From Rhizobium leguminosarum (GTDB lineage Bacteria; Pseudomonadota; Alphaproteobacteria; Rhizobiales; Rhizobiaceae), in the NCBI RefSeq assembly GCF_001679785.1, contig NZ_CP016286.1:1550001-1614000 (forward strand): DNA of 64,000 nucleotides, written 5' to 3'. The translations under genes were made by a program, and so were the position numbers. Positions 38,658 to 49,340 of this stretch are shown here, piece after piece. Within the stretch, counting starts at the first letter, position 1. Every line of letters begins with the position of its first letter. The notes under the pieces are model-generated. The model was not told the DNA's origin. It saw only the letters and a program-made list of their open reading frames with translations, and ran no database searches.

Positions 38658-39272
38658 ATGCGTGTGCAAACGACCATCGAAATTTTTGACTATTGGAACC
38701 GTATCCGCGGCGCTGCCGATGCGCCGCTGAAATCACAGGTCGAACCCTCCGCCGTCCCTCACCTGCTCCAGAGTCTGTTCATTCTTGAGAGGCGCGAGGG
38801 CGGAGACATCGGTTTCCGGCTCGCCGGCACCCGCATCTGTGATCTCTTTGGGCGTGACCTGCGCGGCGAACGTTTTTCGTCTCTCTGGGCAAATGGTCAG
38901 CTCGCGGACATCGAACGCACGGCGATGGGCGTCATGGACCATGCCATGCCGGCCCTGTTCAACGCCACCGGCTACAGCACCGTCGGCCATCAGGCCTCCT
39001 TCGAGATTATCATGATGCCACTGCGTTCGCCGGACGGCGCCTGCGACCGGCTGCTCGGCGCGATCGCGCCAGCAGCGGCCGCGAGCTGGCTGGAGATCGT
39101 ACCGCTCGAATTCCTGGCGCTCGACCGCAGCCGCCTGCTGCCCGGAAAATTCGACAAGGCAGCACCGACCGAACCGCGCCCCATCAATAGGATCGTCGCT
39201 GGCAAAAGCATCCATTTCGGCCAGGTCATGCGCCGCATGGTGTCGCAGCTGCTGAGCGCGGAGGCGCGCTGA
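38658..39272 (+). CDS. PAS_5 (DUF1488-type) PAS-domain protein
   Basis: A 204-residue protein of a family of small alphaproteobacterial proteins with a single PAS fold. IFDYWNRIRGAADAPLKSQV, VEPSAVPHLLQSLFILERRE and FRLAGTRICDLFGRDLRG show the family pattern, and LLGAIAPAAAASWL the end of the fold. No output domain is attached, so it may be a sensor partner or a repressor. The start MRVQTTIE is chosen from alignment with the family. Confidence 0.8.
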   Translation: MRVQTTIEIFDYWNRIRGAADAPLKSQVEPSAVPHLLQSLFILERREGGDIGFRLAGTRICDLFGRDLRGERFSSLWANGQLADIERTAMGVMDHAMPALFNATGYSTVGHQASFEIIMMPLRSPDGACDRLLGAIAPAAAASWLEIVPLEFLALDRSRLLPGKFDKAAPTEPRPINRIVAGKSIHFGQVMRRMVSQLLSAEAR

Positions 39273-39396
39273 CGATCCCATTTCGGCACATCCGGCATAC
39301 TCGTTTTCCGCTATATGGGGATCGGGCAAAACAACCTTCTGTTAATGGATTGTGGGTAAAGATCGGTCTCTGCGATTTTCATGAAGAAGCCCTTTG

Positions 39397-40008
39397 ATGC
39401 ACTCGTTCCAGCCAGCTCAGACGCAACGACCTGCGCCGCGCCCTGAACAGGGCGTTTTTCAGCGCGTGCCCATCAATATGCAGGGCCGGCTGATGCTTGC
39501 GAACTACGAGGAATTCGAATGCATGGTGATCGACATGTCGCCTGGCGATATGTACGTCACCTGCCTCGGCCGGCCGCGCGCCAACGAACGCGTCGTCGCC
39601 TATATCGACCATCTCGGCCGCGTCGAAGGTTATGTCCAGACGATCGATGGCCGCGGCTTCACCATGTCGATCAACGCCACCGACCGGAAGCGCGAGAAGC
39701 TCGCGGCCCAGCTCACCTGGCTTGCCAACAAGCACGAACTCGGCCTGCCCGAGGATCGCCGCCATGATCGTTTGACGCCCCGCGACACGAAGACCGAGCT
39801 GACGCTCGAGGACGGTTCGCGTTATTCCTGCCGCATCATGGACCTTTCGCTGTCGGGCGCTGCCGTCGACGTCGAGATGCGCCCTTCGATCGGAACGGCG
39901 GTGCGCCTCGGCAACATGCGTGGTCGCGTCGTGCGCCACTTCGTCGAAGGTGTGGCAATCGAATTCCTGTCGATCCAGTCCCGCGAGACGCTGCGCGAAT
40001 TCCTTTAA
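39397..40008 (+). CDS. Tandem PilZ-domain protein
   Basis: A 203-residue protein with two PilZ-like domains. The first (about 20-105) is degenerate, with FQRVPINMQGRL and DMSPGDMYV. The second (about 115-200) has the c-di-GMP-binding RRHDRLTPRD and DLSLSGAAVDV motifs (RxxxR and D/NxSxxG). It probably responds to cyclic di-GMP in motility or exopolysaccharide control. No enzymatic domain. A TTG in front is an alternative start, but ATG is preferred. Confidence 0.88.
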   Translation: MHSFQPAQTQRPAPRPEQGVFQRVPINMQGRLMLANYEEFECMVIDMSPGDMYVTCLGRPRANERVVAYIDHLGRVEGYVQTIDGRGFTMSINATDRKREKLAAQLTWLANKHELGLPEDRRHDRLTPRDTKTELTLEDGSRYSCRIMDLSLSGAAVDVEMRPSIGTAVRLGNMRGRVVRHFVEGVAIEFLSIQSRETLREFL

Positions 40009-40384
40009 CAGCTGCGGAAAATGGCGCTGCCTTGCCGAGGATTCCGCGGCGAGATGCAATTCTCGACGAACTTCCATCAAATGCGATTGCCAGGTCCGCT
40101 GCGCGCCCGGTCAGGTCGTGTTGGAAAAGCCTGCACTTCACGGCAGGAGCTTTGCAAGCGGCAACGAATCTGGCTTTGGAAAGCAAGCGCGAAATCCTGT
40201 CGCAAGTCGTTCCACCCAGTCGGTAGATAATATTATGAGTGGAACAAGCTGCGACACCGATCGGCACCCAATGAGGTTGCCCAACTTGTGCAGTGTTTTT
40301 GCGCCCGGGAATGCCTCGCCCTCGCCCGTCATCCGTTCGTCACGGATATGACGGATAAGGCCCGCCTCGATCGCAGGTGCGTCC
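40009..40384. other. Intergenic region before pip
   Basis: No supported gene. Several overlapping frames cross this 376-base stretch but none has a good ribosome-binding site or recognisable product. A locally AT-rich patch near 40220-40240 may be the promoter for the downstream peptidase gene. Confidence 0.5.
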
Positions 40385-41359
40385 ATGTCAGCTCTTTATC
40401 CCGAAATTGAACCCTATGATCATGGTCAGCTCGATACGGGCGACGGCAATCTGATCTGTTGGGAGGTCTGCGGCAATCCGGCGGGTCGCCCGGCGCTGGT
40501 GTTGCATGGCGGCCCTGGTTCCGGCTGTTCGACTGCGGCGCGGCGCTACTTTGATCCTGACGCCTACCGAATTATTCTGTTCGATCAGCGCAATTGCGGC
40601 CGTAGCCTGCCGAGTGCTGCCGATCCTGAAACCGATCTCTCCCTTAACACCACCTGGCATCTCGTTGCCGATATCGAGCGGCTGCGGGCCTATCTCGGCA
40701 TCGACAACTGGCTCCTTTTCGGCAATTCCTGGGGTTCGACGCTGGCGCTCGCCTATGCCGAAACCCATCCGGAGCGCGTCGCGGCGATCGTCCTGTCAGG
40801 CGTGACCACCACCCGGCGTTCGGAAATCGACTGGCTCTATCGTGGCATGGCGCCGCTCTTTCCGGAAGAATGGCACCGTTTCCGCCAGGCGGTCCCTCCA
40901 GGCAGCCAGGGACGAGACGAGGACATGATTGCCGCCTATCATCGTCTCCTCAACGATGCCGATCCGGAGACGCGCCTCAAGGCGGCGCGCGACTGGCATG
41001 ATTGGGAGGCGGCCTCGATTCTGCTCGCCGATCCCCAAGGCCGGCCGCGCCGTTGGGCCGATCCGGCCTATTTGCTGACCCGCGCCCGCATCATCACCCA
41101 TTACTTCAGCAACGGCGCTTGGTTGGAGGATGGCCAGCTTTTGAAGAACGCCGCGCGGCTCACCGGCATACCCGGTATCCTGCTGCAGGGAAGGTTCGAT
41201 ATCGAGGCGCCGCTCGTCACGGCCTGGGAACTCGCCCGCGCTTGGCCGCAAAGCGAGCTCAGCATCCTTCCGCATGCTGCCCATTCCACCGCAAATCCGG
41301 ATATGAGCGCAGCGATCGTCGCCGCCACCGATCGATTTCGCGATTCTCTCAAAAAATAA
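40385..41359 (+). CDS. pip: Proline iminopeptidase
   Basis: A 324-residue alpha/beta hydrolase. HGGPGSGCS (41-49) is the oxyanion-hole motif, DQRNCGRSLP is the conserved DQRG(C)GRS element, GNSWGSTLALAYAE has nucleophile Ser115, and GRFDIEAP and HAAHSTA supply the Asp and His. It releases N-terminal proline from peptides. It lacks a signal peptide and is cytoplasmic. The start has no strong ribosome-binding site. Confidence 0.93.
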   Translation: MSALYPEIEPYDHGQLDTGDGNLICWEVCGNPAGRPALVLHGGPGSGCSTAARRYFDPDAYRIILFDQRNCGRSLPSAADPETDLSLNTTWHLVADIERLRAYLGIDNWLLFGNSWGSTLALAYAETHPERVAAIVLSGVTTTRRSEIDWLYRGMAPLFPEEWHRFRQAVPPGSQGRDEDMIAAYHRLLNDADPETRLKAARDWHDWEAASILLADPQGRPRRWADPAYLLTRARIITHYFSNGAWLEDGQLLKNAARLTGIPGILLQGRFDIEAPLVTAWELARAWPQSELSILPHAAHSTANPDMSAAIVAATDRFRDSLKK

Positions 41360-41734
41360 TTCTCCCGTCCACATCGGCGATCTGAGCGATATTCTGCTTT
41401 CGAACCGACCAAATCGGTCAAATCCGGCAGCATCGATGGCCGGGCCCACGTCGCTGCAGATCGCCGGCCGGCCGTCGGAATTTATCCGGCTCAACGAAAA
41501 TCCTTAACATCAGGACGACGACGCAACCTTTTAGCGGGCGAAAGCCTTGTCGCGTGCATTAAAACTTTAAACGAATTCGCGACAAATCCGCGTCAAATTT
41601 TATGCGCATTCGAATCTGTTTTTAGTCAAGTTTTCTCGGCATTTGAATCAACTAAGCCTTTAATTCTATTACGTAATTTTGCGTGGGGTAAAAACGTCTG
41701 TGCCATTGTCACCTCAACTTACGGGGAGACGGCA
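41360..41734. other. AT-rich promoter-bearing intergenic region
   Basis: No gene seen. The 3' half (41550-41700) is strongly AT-rich and probably holds the promoter for the transglutaminase-like gene; GGGGAGACGG is its ribosome-binding site. Near 41410 an imperfect palindrome (ACCAAATCGGTC) occurs. Confidence 0.5.
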
Positions 41735-42340
41735 ATGACAACTGCGAATATCCTGAAAGGCGGCCTTCTGGCCGGTGCGATCATGATGGCAATGGCGGGT
41801 TCGGGACAGGCGATGCCCGCCAGCATGGCCCTGGCAGGCAATGCCAGCCCGCCTATCGGACACTACGAATTCTGCAAGGCCAACCCGACCGAATGTGTCG
41901 AGGTCGGCGGCGATGCCGGACCGGCCATCCTCACCGAGGATCGCTGGAAGGAAATTCTCAAGGTCAATTACGCCGTCAATTCGTCGATCCAGCCGATGAC
42001 GGATGAGCAGATCTACGGTGTCGAGGAGCGCTGGGCCTATCCGCGCACCGTCGGCGACTGCGAAGATTACGCCCTGCTGAAGCGCAAGATGCTGATCGAT
42101 GACGGTTTCTCGCCCTCCGACACGCTGATCACCGTCGTGCTGCAGCCGAATGGCGAAGGCCATGCCGTGCTGACTGTTCGTACCGATCATGGCGACTTCA
42201 TCCTCGACAACATGCGCAACAAGGTGCTGCTGTGGTCGGACACCGAATACACCTATCTGAAGCGCCAGTCCGCCGACGATCCGGCCCGCTGGTCGAAGCT
42301 TCAGGATGGCCGCGCCGTCGCGGTCGGTAGCGTCAAGTAA
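41735..42340 (+). CDS. Transglutaminase-like cysteine protease (BTLCP)
   Basis: A 201-residue exported protein. The signal peptide (about 1-28, GGLLAGAIMMAMAGSGQAMP) precedes a bacterial transglutaminase-like cysteine proteinase domain. Cys in VGDCEDYALLKRKM, His in GHAVLTV and Asp in FILDNMRNKV make the triad. Family members (DUF920) include the LapG-type periplasmic protease that cleaves biofilm adhesins under c-di-GMP control, but LapG is longer and no LapD gene is seen here. Probable periplasmic processing enzyme. Confidence 0.85.
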   Translation: MTTANILKGGLLAGAIMMAMAGSGQAMPASMALAGNASPPIGHYEFCKANPTECVEVGGDAGPAILTEDRWKEILKVNYAVNSSIQPMTDEQIYGVEERWAYPRTVGDCEDYALLKRKMLIDDGFSPSDTLITVVLQPNGEGHAVLTVRTDHGDFILDNMRNKVLLWSDTEYTYLKRQSADDPARWSKLQDGRAVAVGSVK

Positions 42341-42418
42341 GAACAGCCTGCCGGCTATTTGCCGGTTGCTGCCTGCGGCCCGGTCAGTCCCCGCATCCCG
42401 TCCCCGACCGGTGCCCAA

Positions 42419-42448
42419 GAGCCGTTCCCGCTGTCCCGGGAACGGCTC
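42419..42448 (+). terminator. Terminator-like hairpin
   Basis: A 12-bp perfect stem, GAGCCGTTCCCG / CGGGAACGGCTC, with a 6-base loop, about 80 bases after the BTLCP stop. Only a short pyrimidine run (CCCCTTT) follows, so it is likely but not certain to terminate. Confidence 0.6.
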
Positions 42449-42580
42449 GCCCCTTTGAAGATTCCCCACAGTGCGTTAGTGAATTGTTAACCTAGCCAGT
42501 CCGATCATGACGATGAGAATCATCATCGGCACCGGCGGCTCATGTTCTTCCTGCGGCGGACCGAAACGCGAAGAACCGCC

Positions 42581-43327
42581 ATGAGCCATGCCGCGCGCAG
42601 CGCACCCGACGAGCAACCGCTTCTTTCCATGGGGTTTCTCCTCCGCACGATGGCGGTGATTGCTGTCCTGGCGGTCCTGACCATAGCCATCAGCATCGGC
42701 GGCCGCTGGTTCGGCCAGCATATCTCGCTTGCCGGCAACACCGACAGCACGGTTGAAATCCAGCTGGCCATCGGCCGCGACACCGTAAAATTCCCCGAGA
42801 ATACCATCCGTTTCCCGAGTCAAAGGCATGAAGGCGCCGCCGAGCGCATCGATCTCTACCTCGCCTGGCCGGAAATGCAGGGTTACGGCAAGGAAAACCA
42901 CCTTCGATTCGACGATATCGCCCAATCCTCCGGGCTGATCTTCCTGCAGATTACCCAGAGCACTATGTCGCGCGACATGTCCGGGCGGCTGGAGCCGATC
43001 TATTCGCATCTGCTCGAAGGACCGGCGGAGCCCTTCCGCGACGGGCTGACGCTGCACCGTCTTCGCGCCGATGCGGGTTACGGCGACGAGGTGCTCCTGA
43101 CGGCGCCCGTCAAGGGCGGGCCGGATTACGTCGTGCGCTGCATCTTGCCGTCAGCCCCGGATAAGGCGGCGGGCGGAGATTGTCAGCGCGATATCAAAGT
43201 CGGTCGGGATCTCAGCGTTCTCTACCGCTTCTCAAGCAGCCATCTCGACGACTGGGAACATATTGATGCCGCTATCCGCACCTTTGTAGACGCGCGTCTT
43301 GTGAACCGTTCTGCAACAACACCGTAA
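42581..43327 (+). CDS. Conserved hypothetical membrane-anchored protein
   Basis: A 248-residue protein with one membrane helix (about 20-42, TMAVIAVLAVLTIAISIGG) and a 200-residue periplasmic part. No known domain is recognised. Segments such as IRFPSQRHEG and LYLAWPEMQGYG, and a lone cysteine pair, look like a beta-rich domain. An upstream frame extension (13 residues) is less likely to be used. It precedes a D,D-carboxypeptidase, so envelope-related function is possible. Confidence 0.65.
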   Translation: MSHAARSAPDEQPLLSMGFLLRTMAVIAVLAVLTIAISIGGRWFGQHISLAGNTDSTVEIQLAIGRDTVKFPENTIRFPSQRHEGAAERIDLYLAWPEMQGYGKENHLRFDDIAQSSGLIFLQITQSTMSRDMSGRLEPIYSHLLEGPAEPFRDGLTLHRLRADAGYGDEVLLTAPVKGGPDYVVRCILPSAPDKAAGGDCQRDIKVGRDLSVLYRFSSSHLDDWEHIDAAIRTFVDARLVNRSATTP

Positions 43328-43460
43328 AATGCTCCCCGGACAGCGAAATAAACGATTCATCATAAACGGATTGGTAACGCCCAGCCGGTAATTTTAGAAG
43401 ACGAGCTGTGCGGCGGGAGGTGTGCGGTTCCTGCCAAAATCTGAAGCGCCAAATATCTGA

Positions 43461-45047
43461 ATGCAAGCGAAGAGTGGAATAGTGTCAAGGTCAGTCTCCT
43501 CCGTATCATCGTCCCGATCCGGCAGTTTTTTCGCAAGGCTGCTGGCGATCCTTTCGGTAGCCGTCACGATCGTCATGGTCGATTCGGTGAATGCCGACGC
43601 GGAAGCGGCAAATCCGAAATATGCAGGCATCGTCGTCGACGCAAAGACCGGCAACGTTCTCTACAGTGAGAACGCCGACCGGCTGCAATACCCCGCCTCT
43701 CTGACCAAGATGATGACCCTCTACATGACCTTCGAGGCATTGGAGCAGGGTCGCATCCGCCTCGATACGCCGGTTCCCTTCTCCGCCTATGCGTCAGCCC
43801 AGGCGCCGACCAAGCTCGGCGTGCGCGCCGGCGGCACGATCACCGTCGAGCAGGGCATTCTCGGTCTCGTTACCCTGTCGGCCAATGATGCCGCAACCGC
43901 GCTCGGCGAAATGCTGGGCGGCAGCGAGGATCGCTTCGCCCAGTTGATGACCGCCAAGGCGCATGCGCTCGGCATGACGCGCACCACCTATCGCAACGCC
44001 AACGGCCTGCCGAATACGGCGCAGATGACGACGGCGCGCGACCAAGCCCGCCTCGGTATCGCCCTTCGCCAGCATTTCCCGCAATATTACGGCTATTTCT
44101 CCACGCGCGCCTTCAAGTTCGGCAGCCGCACGATCCGCAGCCACAACCGCCTCGTCGGTTCAGTGCGCGGCGTCGACGGCATCAAAACCGGTTACACCCG
44201 CGCTGCCGGCTTCAACCTGGTAAGCTCGGTGCAGGTCGATGGCAAATCGATTGTCGGCGTCGTGATGGGTGGCGCCTCGACGCCCGCCCGCGATGCCCAG
44301 ATGCGCAATCTGATCGCCACCTACCTGCCGAAGGCATCGAGCCGTGGCGGATCGTCGGCGCTGATCGCCCAGGCAGCCCCTGCCCCATCGATCATCGAGA
44401 CACCCGCTCCGGTCCAACCGAAGAAGGCCCAGCAGCAGGTCGCCCAACAGCTGGCCGCAAAGACGATCATCGCAGCGCAGCCGCCGGTTTCGGCAGCCGC
44501 TGCCGATCTCAGCCTGCCGCACAAAGGCCCGCTGCCGGATGCGCGCTACCAGGTCGACGAGACCGAGGTCGCCTATGCCGAGACCGCTCAGCCGAAATCC
44601 GACAATCCACTGGTAGCACAGCCGATGCCGGCGCCGACCAAGGTCAAGACCATGACCTTCAAGCAGCAGGCAACGGTCGCCGCACCAAAGCCGACGCCCG
44701 CGTCTATGCCGTCGGAACAGGGCGATACGTCGGTCGATACCGTCACCACTGCGTCGACCACTCCCTCACCGACTCGTGCTGCTTCAACCAGCAACGGTCC
44801 GACCGGCTGGGTCGTGCAGGTCGGCGTCTCGCCGAGCCGGCAGATGGCCATGGACCTTCTGGAAAGCGCCAGGAGCAAGGCCGGCAAGGCGCTGGCCTCG
44901 GCAAAGCCCTTCGCGGTCGCCTATGCCGCTGGCGGTGATCAGCTCTACCGCGCCCGCTTCGGCGGTTTCGACGATCAGCGCGACGCCGTCAACGCCTGCA
45001 AGGCCTTGAAGAAGGCAGGCATCAAGTGCTGGGCGGCTGCCCAATGA
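43461..45047 (+). CDS. D-alanyl-D-alanine carboxypeptidase with SPOR domain
   Basis: A 528-residue penicillin-binding protein. An N-terminal anchor (22-45) precedes the peptidase S11 domain: SLTK (80-83), SAN (140-142) and KTG (242-244) are the active-site motifs. A long Pro/Gln/Ala-rich linker (about 290-440) connects to a C-terminal SPOR domain (about 448-526) that binds denuded glycans at division sites. It trims the terminal D-Ala of stem peptides. The fused SPOR suggests septal targeting. Confidence 0.92.
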   Translation: MQAKSGIVSRSVSSVSSSRSGSFFARLLAILSVAVTIVMVDSVNADAEAANPKYAGIVVDAKTGNVLYSENADRLQYPASLTKMMTLYMTFEALEQGRIRLDTPVPFSAYASAQAPTKLGVRAGGTITVEQGILGLVTLSANDAATALGEMLGGSEDRFAQLMTAKAHALGMTRTTYRNANGLPNTAQMTTARDQARLGIALRQHFPQYYGYFSTRAFKFGSRTIRSHNRLVGSVRGVDGIKTGYTRAAGFNLVSSVQVDGKSIVGVVMGGASTPARDAQMRNLIATYLPKASSRGGSSALIAQAAPAPSIIETPAPVQPKKAQQQVAQQLAAKTIIAAQPPVSAAAADLSLPHKGPLPDARYQVDETEVAYAETAQPKSDNPLVAQPMPAPTKVKTMTFKQQATVAAPKPTPASMPSEQGDTSVDTVTTASTTPSPTRAASTSNGPTGWVVQVGVSPSRQMAMDLLESARSKAGKALASAKPFAVAYAAGGDQLYRARFGGFDDQRDAVNACKALKKAGIKCWAAAQ

Positions 45048-45160
45048 GCTATTCGATGCTGCCTGCTAAATGGCCGGCGGCATCGGTGACGGCCGGAATC
45101 GGTGTTTGCGTTTCCGGCCACCGTTCTTGAACTCGATCAGTATTGCGTACGGGGAAAACC

Positions 45161-45436
45161 ATGGCGATCAATGAGAATGTTCCGGGAATGCCTTCAGACC
45201 GCCGCATGGCGGCCAAGGGGCGCTCATCTCTGCATCCGTTGCACGAGGCGGCTTTGCGCCTCGCCGAGATCGGCCTGCAGCGGCCGAAGGCGAAGTCTCC
45301 GAAGACCCGGGATCTCATCAATCTGCTGCTGTGCCACGGTGCACGCGCCTGGCGCTATTCCCAGCCTGAAGCCCGCATCCATCTGCATGTGACCTCGCCG
45401 GATGGCAGCGCGCCGGTGCAGCTGCGCCTGCGCTGA
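45161..45436 (+). CDS. Conserved small hypothetical protein
   Basis: A 91-residue protein, basic and helical in the middle (SLHPLHEAALRLAEIGLQRP) with an Arg-rich C-terminus ending QLRLR. No domain recognised. Short homologues occur in rhizobia. The ATG has GGGGAAAACC upstream and is preferred over a TTG six codons earlier. It lies downstream of the carboxypeptidase with a 113-base gap. Confidence 0.6.
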   Translation: MAINENVPGMPSDRRMAAKGRSSLHPLHEAALRLAEIGLQRPKAKSPKTRDLINLLLCHGARAWRYSQPEARIHLHVTSPDGSAPVQLRLR

Positions 45437-45446
45437 ACCCTAAGGG

Positions 45447-45884
45447 CTAGAGCAGACCAAGGTCCGTAAGCTCGCGGCGAAGATCCGCGGGCATTTCGGC
45501 AATTCCGGCGCCAAGGCTTGTCAGGTCGCGCGGCACGTCATCCTCAGTGTAATAACGCCAGCCCTGGAAGGGACGCTTCGGCTGTACGGCCGTCTCGATG
45601 ACCTCAGGGCCGAGCATCAGGCGGCAGCGTGAAATGCCCTCGCCGTCGGTGAAGGTCTCGATGTCGAGCAGCTTCTGCCGCGCCTGCACCTGCCCCTTGA
45701 TCACCCAGTAGAGCGAGCCGCCGTCAAGCAGCTCCTCCATGCGTTTCGGCGCCATGCGCGTTGTATGCACCGAATGCGGCTCGAGGCCGGCGGCGATGGC
45801 GCGCAGCGAGCGTTCCGCCACCCATTCGCGCAGATCGTCTATCGAGTCGGCGCCGACACAGAGTTTGATGAGATGCAATGCCAT
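45447..45884 (-). CDS. DUF1489 family protein
   Basis: A 145-residue protein with the family opening MALHLIKLCVGADSIDDL, RMAPKRMEELLDGGSLYWVIKGQV (quoted as RMAPKRMEELLDGGS and YWVIKGQV) and QGWRYYTEDDVPRDL. DUF1489 is common in alphaproteobacteria and has no known role. No transmembrane or signal segment. It precedes and may be co-transcribed with nothing; sdaA follows on the same strand with 61 bases between. Confidence 0.87.
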   Translation of the reverse strand: MALHLIKLCVGADSIDDLREWVAERSLRAIAAGLEPHSVHTTRMAPKRMEELLDGGSLYWVIKGQVQARQKLLDIETFTDGEGISRCRLMLGPEVIETAVQPKRPFQGWRYYTEDDVPRDLTSLGAGIAEMPADLRRELTDLGLL

Positions 45885-45945
45885 GCTGCCGTTGAAATCC
45901 TTTTGGCAGCGAGCGTCAAGCGCGAAGCATCACGCGTCCACAAAC

Positions 45946-47349
<1,404 letters not shown>

Positions 47350-47701
47350 GGGTGCGCCTTCTGAATACGAGGATGCAAGCTTAAGCGAGGTCGGTTTCGA
47401 ATCCGTGCAGCACACCGACATCGCATGGAGCCGGTGCGACATTCCGGCTCACACTGGAGCGCCGCGTGTCCAATAGGACGCGCAGGCACTTTGAGTGTGC
47501 GCATAATCCTTCCCGAAAATCGAATCCGATTTTCGGGGTCACGCGCTAAACCAAGTGGTCCGCCTTGGCATTCATTGCTGCATTCAATGAAGCCTATGCG
47601 GAGGAAGAACTGGTAACTCTATCTTGACAGTCTGCACCGACTCCCAATGTCCTGCTGACGTCGATGCTAGACGACACCTTGTAGATTGGGAGATTGGACA
47701 C
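47350..47701. other. Intergenic region with palindromic repeat
   Basis: This 352-base region between the divergent sdaA and VOC genes contains a mosaic palindrome (47464-47537) but no supported gene. The frame running upstream of the VOC start is not needed. Confidence 0.5.
47464..47537. repeat. Palindromic intergenic repeat (two hairpins)
   Basis: A first hairpin (47464-47483, GCGTGTCC / GGACGCGC with AATA loop) is followed by a perfect 11-bp stem at 47512-47537, CCCGAAAATCG / CGATTTTCGGG with AATC loop. Its layout and the GCGCATAATCC flank resemble a second class of rhizobial intergenic palindromes. Confidence 0.6.
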
Positions 47702-48139
47702 ATGGCGCTCAAACGGATGGACAACGTGGGAATCGTCGTCGATGACCTCGAAGAGACGATTGATTTCTTTCGCGACCTCGGCCTCGAGCTCGAAGGGCGG
47801 GCTGCGATCGAAGGAGAATGGGCTGGACGTGTCACTGGACTGGGCGATCAGCACGTCGAGATTGCCATGATGCGCACGCCGGATGGCCATAGCCGGCTCG
47901 AGCTCTCCCGCTTTCTCACGCCGCCTGTCGTCGCGGATCACCGGAACGCGCCGGTCAACGCGCTCGGCTACCTCCGCGTCATGTTCGCCGTGGATGACAT
48001 CGACGAGACGCTTGAGAGGCTCCGCAAGCGCGGCGCGCAGCTCGTCGGCGAAGTCGCGGACTATCAAGACACCTATCGGCTCTGCTACATCCGCGGGCCT
48101 GGAGGGCTTCTCATCGGACTCGCCCAAGAGCTTAGCTGA
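47702..48139 (+). CDS. VOC (glyoxalase/dioxygenase) family protein
   Basis: A 145-residue vicinal oxygen chelate protein. MALKRMDNVGIVVDDLEETI opens the fold, HVEIAMMRTPDGHSRLELSR contributes metal-binding positions (His at DQHVEI, Glu at LELS), and YIRGPGGLLIGLAQEL is the second half. Function ranges over glyoxalase, fosfomycin resistance and dioxygenase; none is assigned. The acyltransferase gene converges with a one-base gap. Confidence 0.85.
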   Translation: MALKRMDNVGIVVDDLEETIDFFRDLGLELEGRAAIEGEWAGRVTGLGDQHVEIAMMRTPDGHSRLELSRFLTPPVVADHRNAPVNALGYLRVMFAVDDIDETLERLRKRGAQLVGEVADYQDTYRLCYIRGPGGLLIGLAQELS

Positions 48140-48140
48140 G

Positions 48141-49340
48141 CTATGCGCGAAGCTTCCCGTTGCGATCATCTTGAATGACCGTGCCCTCGGCTCCATCCCA
48201 GGGTTCGGCCGTCGTCGAGATTTGTCGTTGATCGGCCATGGCTGGCGTTGCGTCGTTCACCAGGCGCTTTTCGATCTCCTGCAGGCCGAGAATTGCGCGG
48301 TCCATTTGGTCGGCCGGAGTTTCGCGCGAAACCAGGCGCCAGCGATTGTCCTGCCATATCAGGACTAGCAGCCGCCGGCCTGGAGCCTCTATCGTCTCGT
48401 GGATGAACCATGCCCCGGCTACCGCAATGCAAAGTGTCATCACGATGAGCGCCGGTTCGGGCATCAAGGCATCAAAGGTCAAACGCGCCAAAAACATGAT
48501 GGGGACATGGAAAAGGTAAAGCGAAAAGCTGATCTTCCCTAGAAACCGTACCGGTGCCGCTGCCAGGACATCTGCTGCGATCGGAGGTTGTCGAGCGACG
48601 AGCCCGACAATGACGGCAGCGGCCACCGCACTTTGCAGACCCCAAAATTCAGGGGAAAAGCCGGGCAGGATATGCCGGTAAGTGAAAAACACCGCAAGAA
48701 GGAAAAGCGTCAGAATTCCTGTGAGGGCGGATGGAATCCAGCTATTCCAGTAGGAATGCATCATCCCGGCGAGTGCGCCGAAAAGAAAGTAAGGAAGCTT
48801 GGAGACGAGCATGATTCCCGGCCCCGGCAAACCGACCAGGCCATCGACGACGACGGCCACGGCGAGGCCCACAATCATGCCGCTATGGCGCCGCGGCTGA
48901 GCCAGACAGAGCCACAGGACAGGAAAGAGCAGGTAGAATTGGATCTCGGGTGGTATCGACCAGAAAACACCGCTCGAGCCGAGCAGAAAGACATGGCGCA
49001 GAAAATCCGTGCCGCTAACGATCGGCTGAACAAAATCCAGATTTCGCATGCTCGACAGCATCGCTACGAGAATAACGGCCACCAGGTAAACCGGATAGAT
49101 GCGGGCAAAGCGGCTCACAAGAAAATCCAGCACATTTTCTTTCGTGACCGGCCGTGAGCCGTAAAGATGAGCCATCAGAAAGCCGCTGAGAGCAAAAAAC
49201 AAACCGACAGCTTCGTCGCCCATCGTCATGAGATGCGGAGCTGTGATCGGAAAGATAAGGCCAATATGGGCTCCAACGACCAGAAGCGCAGCGACACCGC
49301 GCAGGCCATCAAGACTCGGGATGTAATCCGGCCGACTCAT
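48141..49340 (-). CDS. Acyltransferase 3 family membrane protein (OafA/YrhL-like)
   Basis: A 399-residue polytopic protein with about ten hydrophobic segments. YIPSLDGLRGVAALLVVGAH is the signature start with the conserved Arg, and SLYLFHVPIMFLARL is the later helix. Such enzymes O-acetylate or acylate LPS, exopolysaccharide or Nod factor. The gene is somewhat lower in GC than core neighbours, suggesting an accessory gene. Substrate unknown. Confidence 0.88.
   Translation of the reverse strand: MSRPDYIPSLDGLRGVAALLVVGAHIGLIFPITAPHLMTMGDEAVGLFFALSGFLMAHLYGSRPVTKENVLDFLVSRFARIYPVYLVAVILVAMLSSMRNLDFVQPIVSGTDFLRHVFLLGSSGVFWSIPPEIQFYLLFPVLWLCLAQPRRHSGMIVGLAVAVVVDGLVGLPGPGIMLVSKLPYFLFGALAGMMHSYWNSWIPSALTGILTLFLLAVFFTYRHILPGFSPEFWGLQSAVAAAVIVGLVARQPPIAADVLAAAPVRFLGKISFSLYLFHVPIMFLARLTFDALMPEPALIVMTLCIAVAGAWFIHETIEAPGRRLLVLIWQDNRWRLVSRETPADQMDRAILGLQEIEKRLVNDATPAMADQRQISTTAEPWDGAEGTVIQDDRNGKLRA

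Noticed and set aside
40138-40386. An 82-residue minus-strand frame in the gap before pip
   Set aside because: It overlaps the start of pip, has no ribosome-binding site, and shows no recognisable product.
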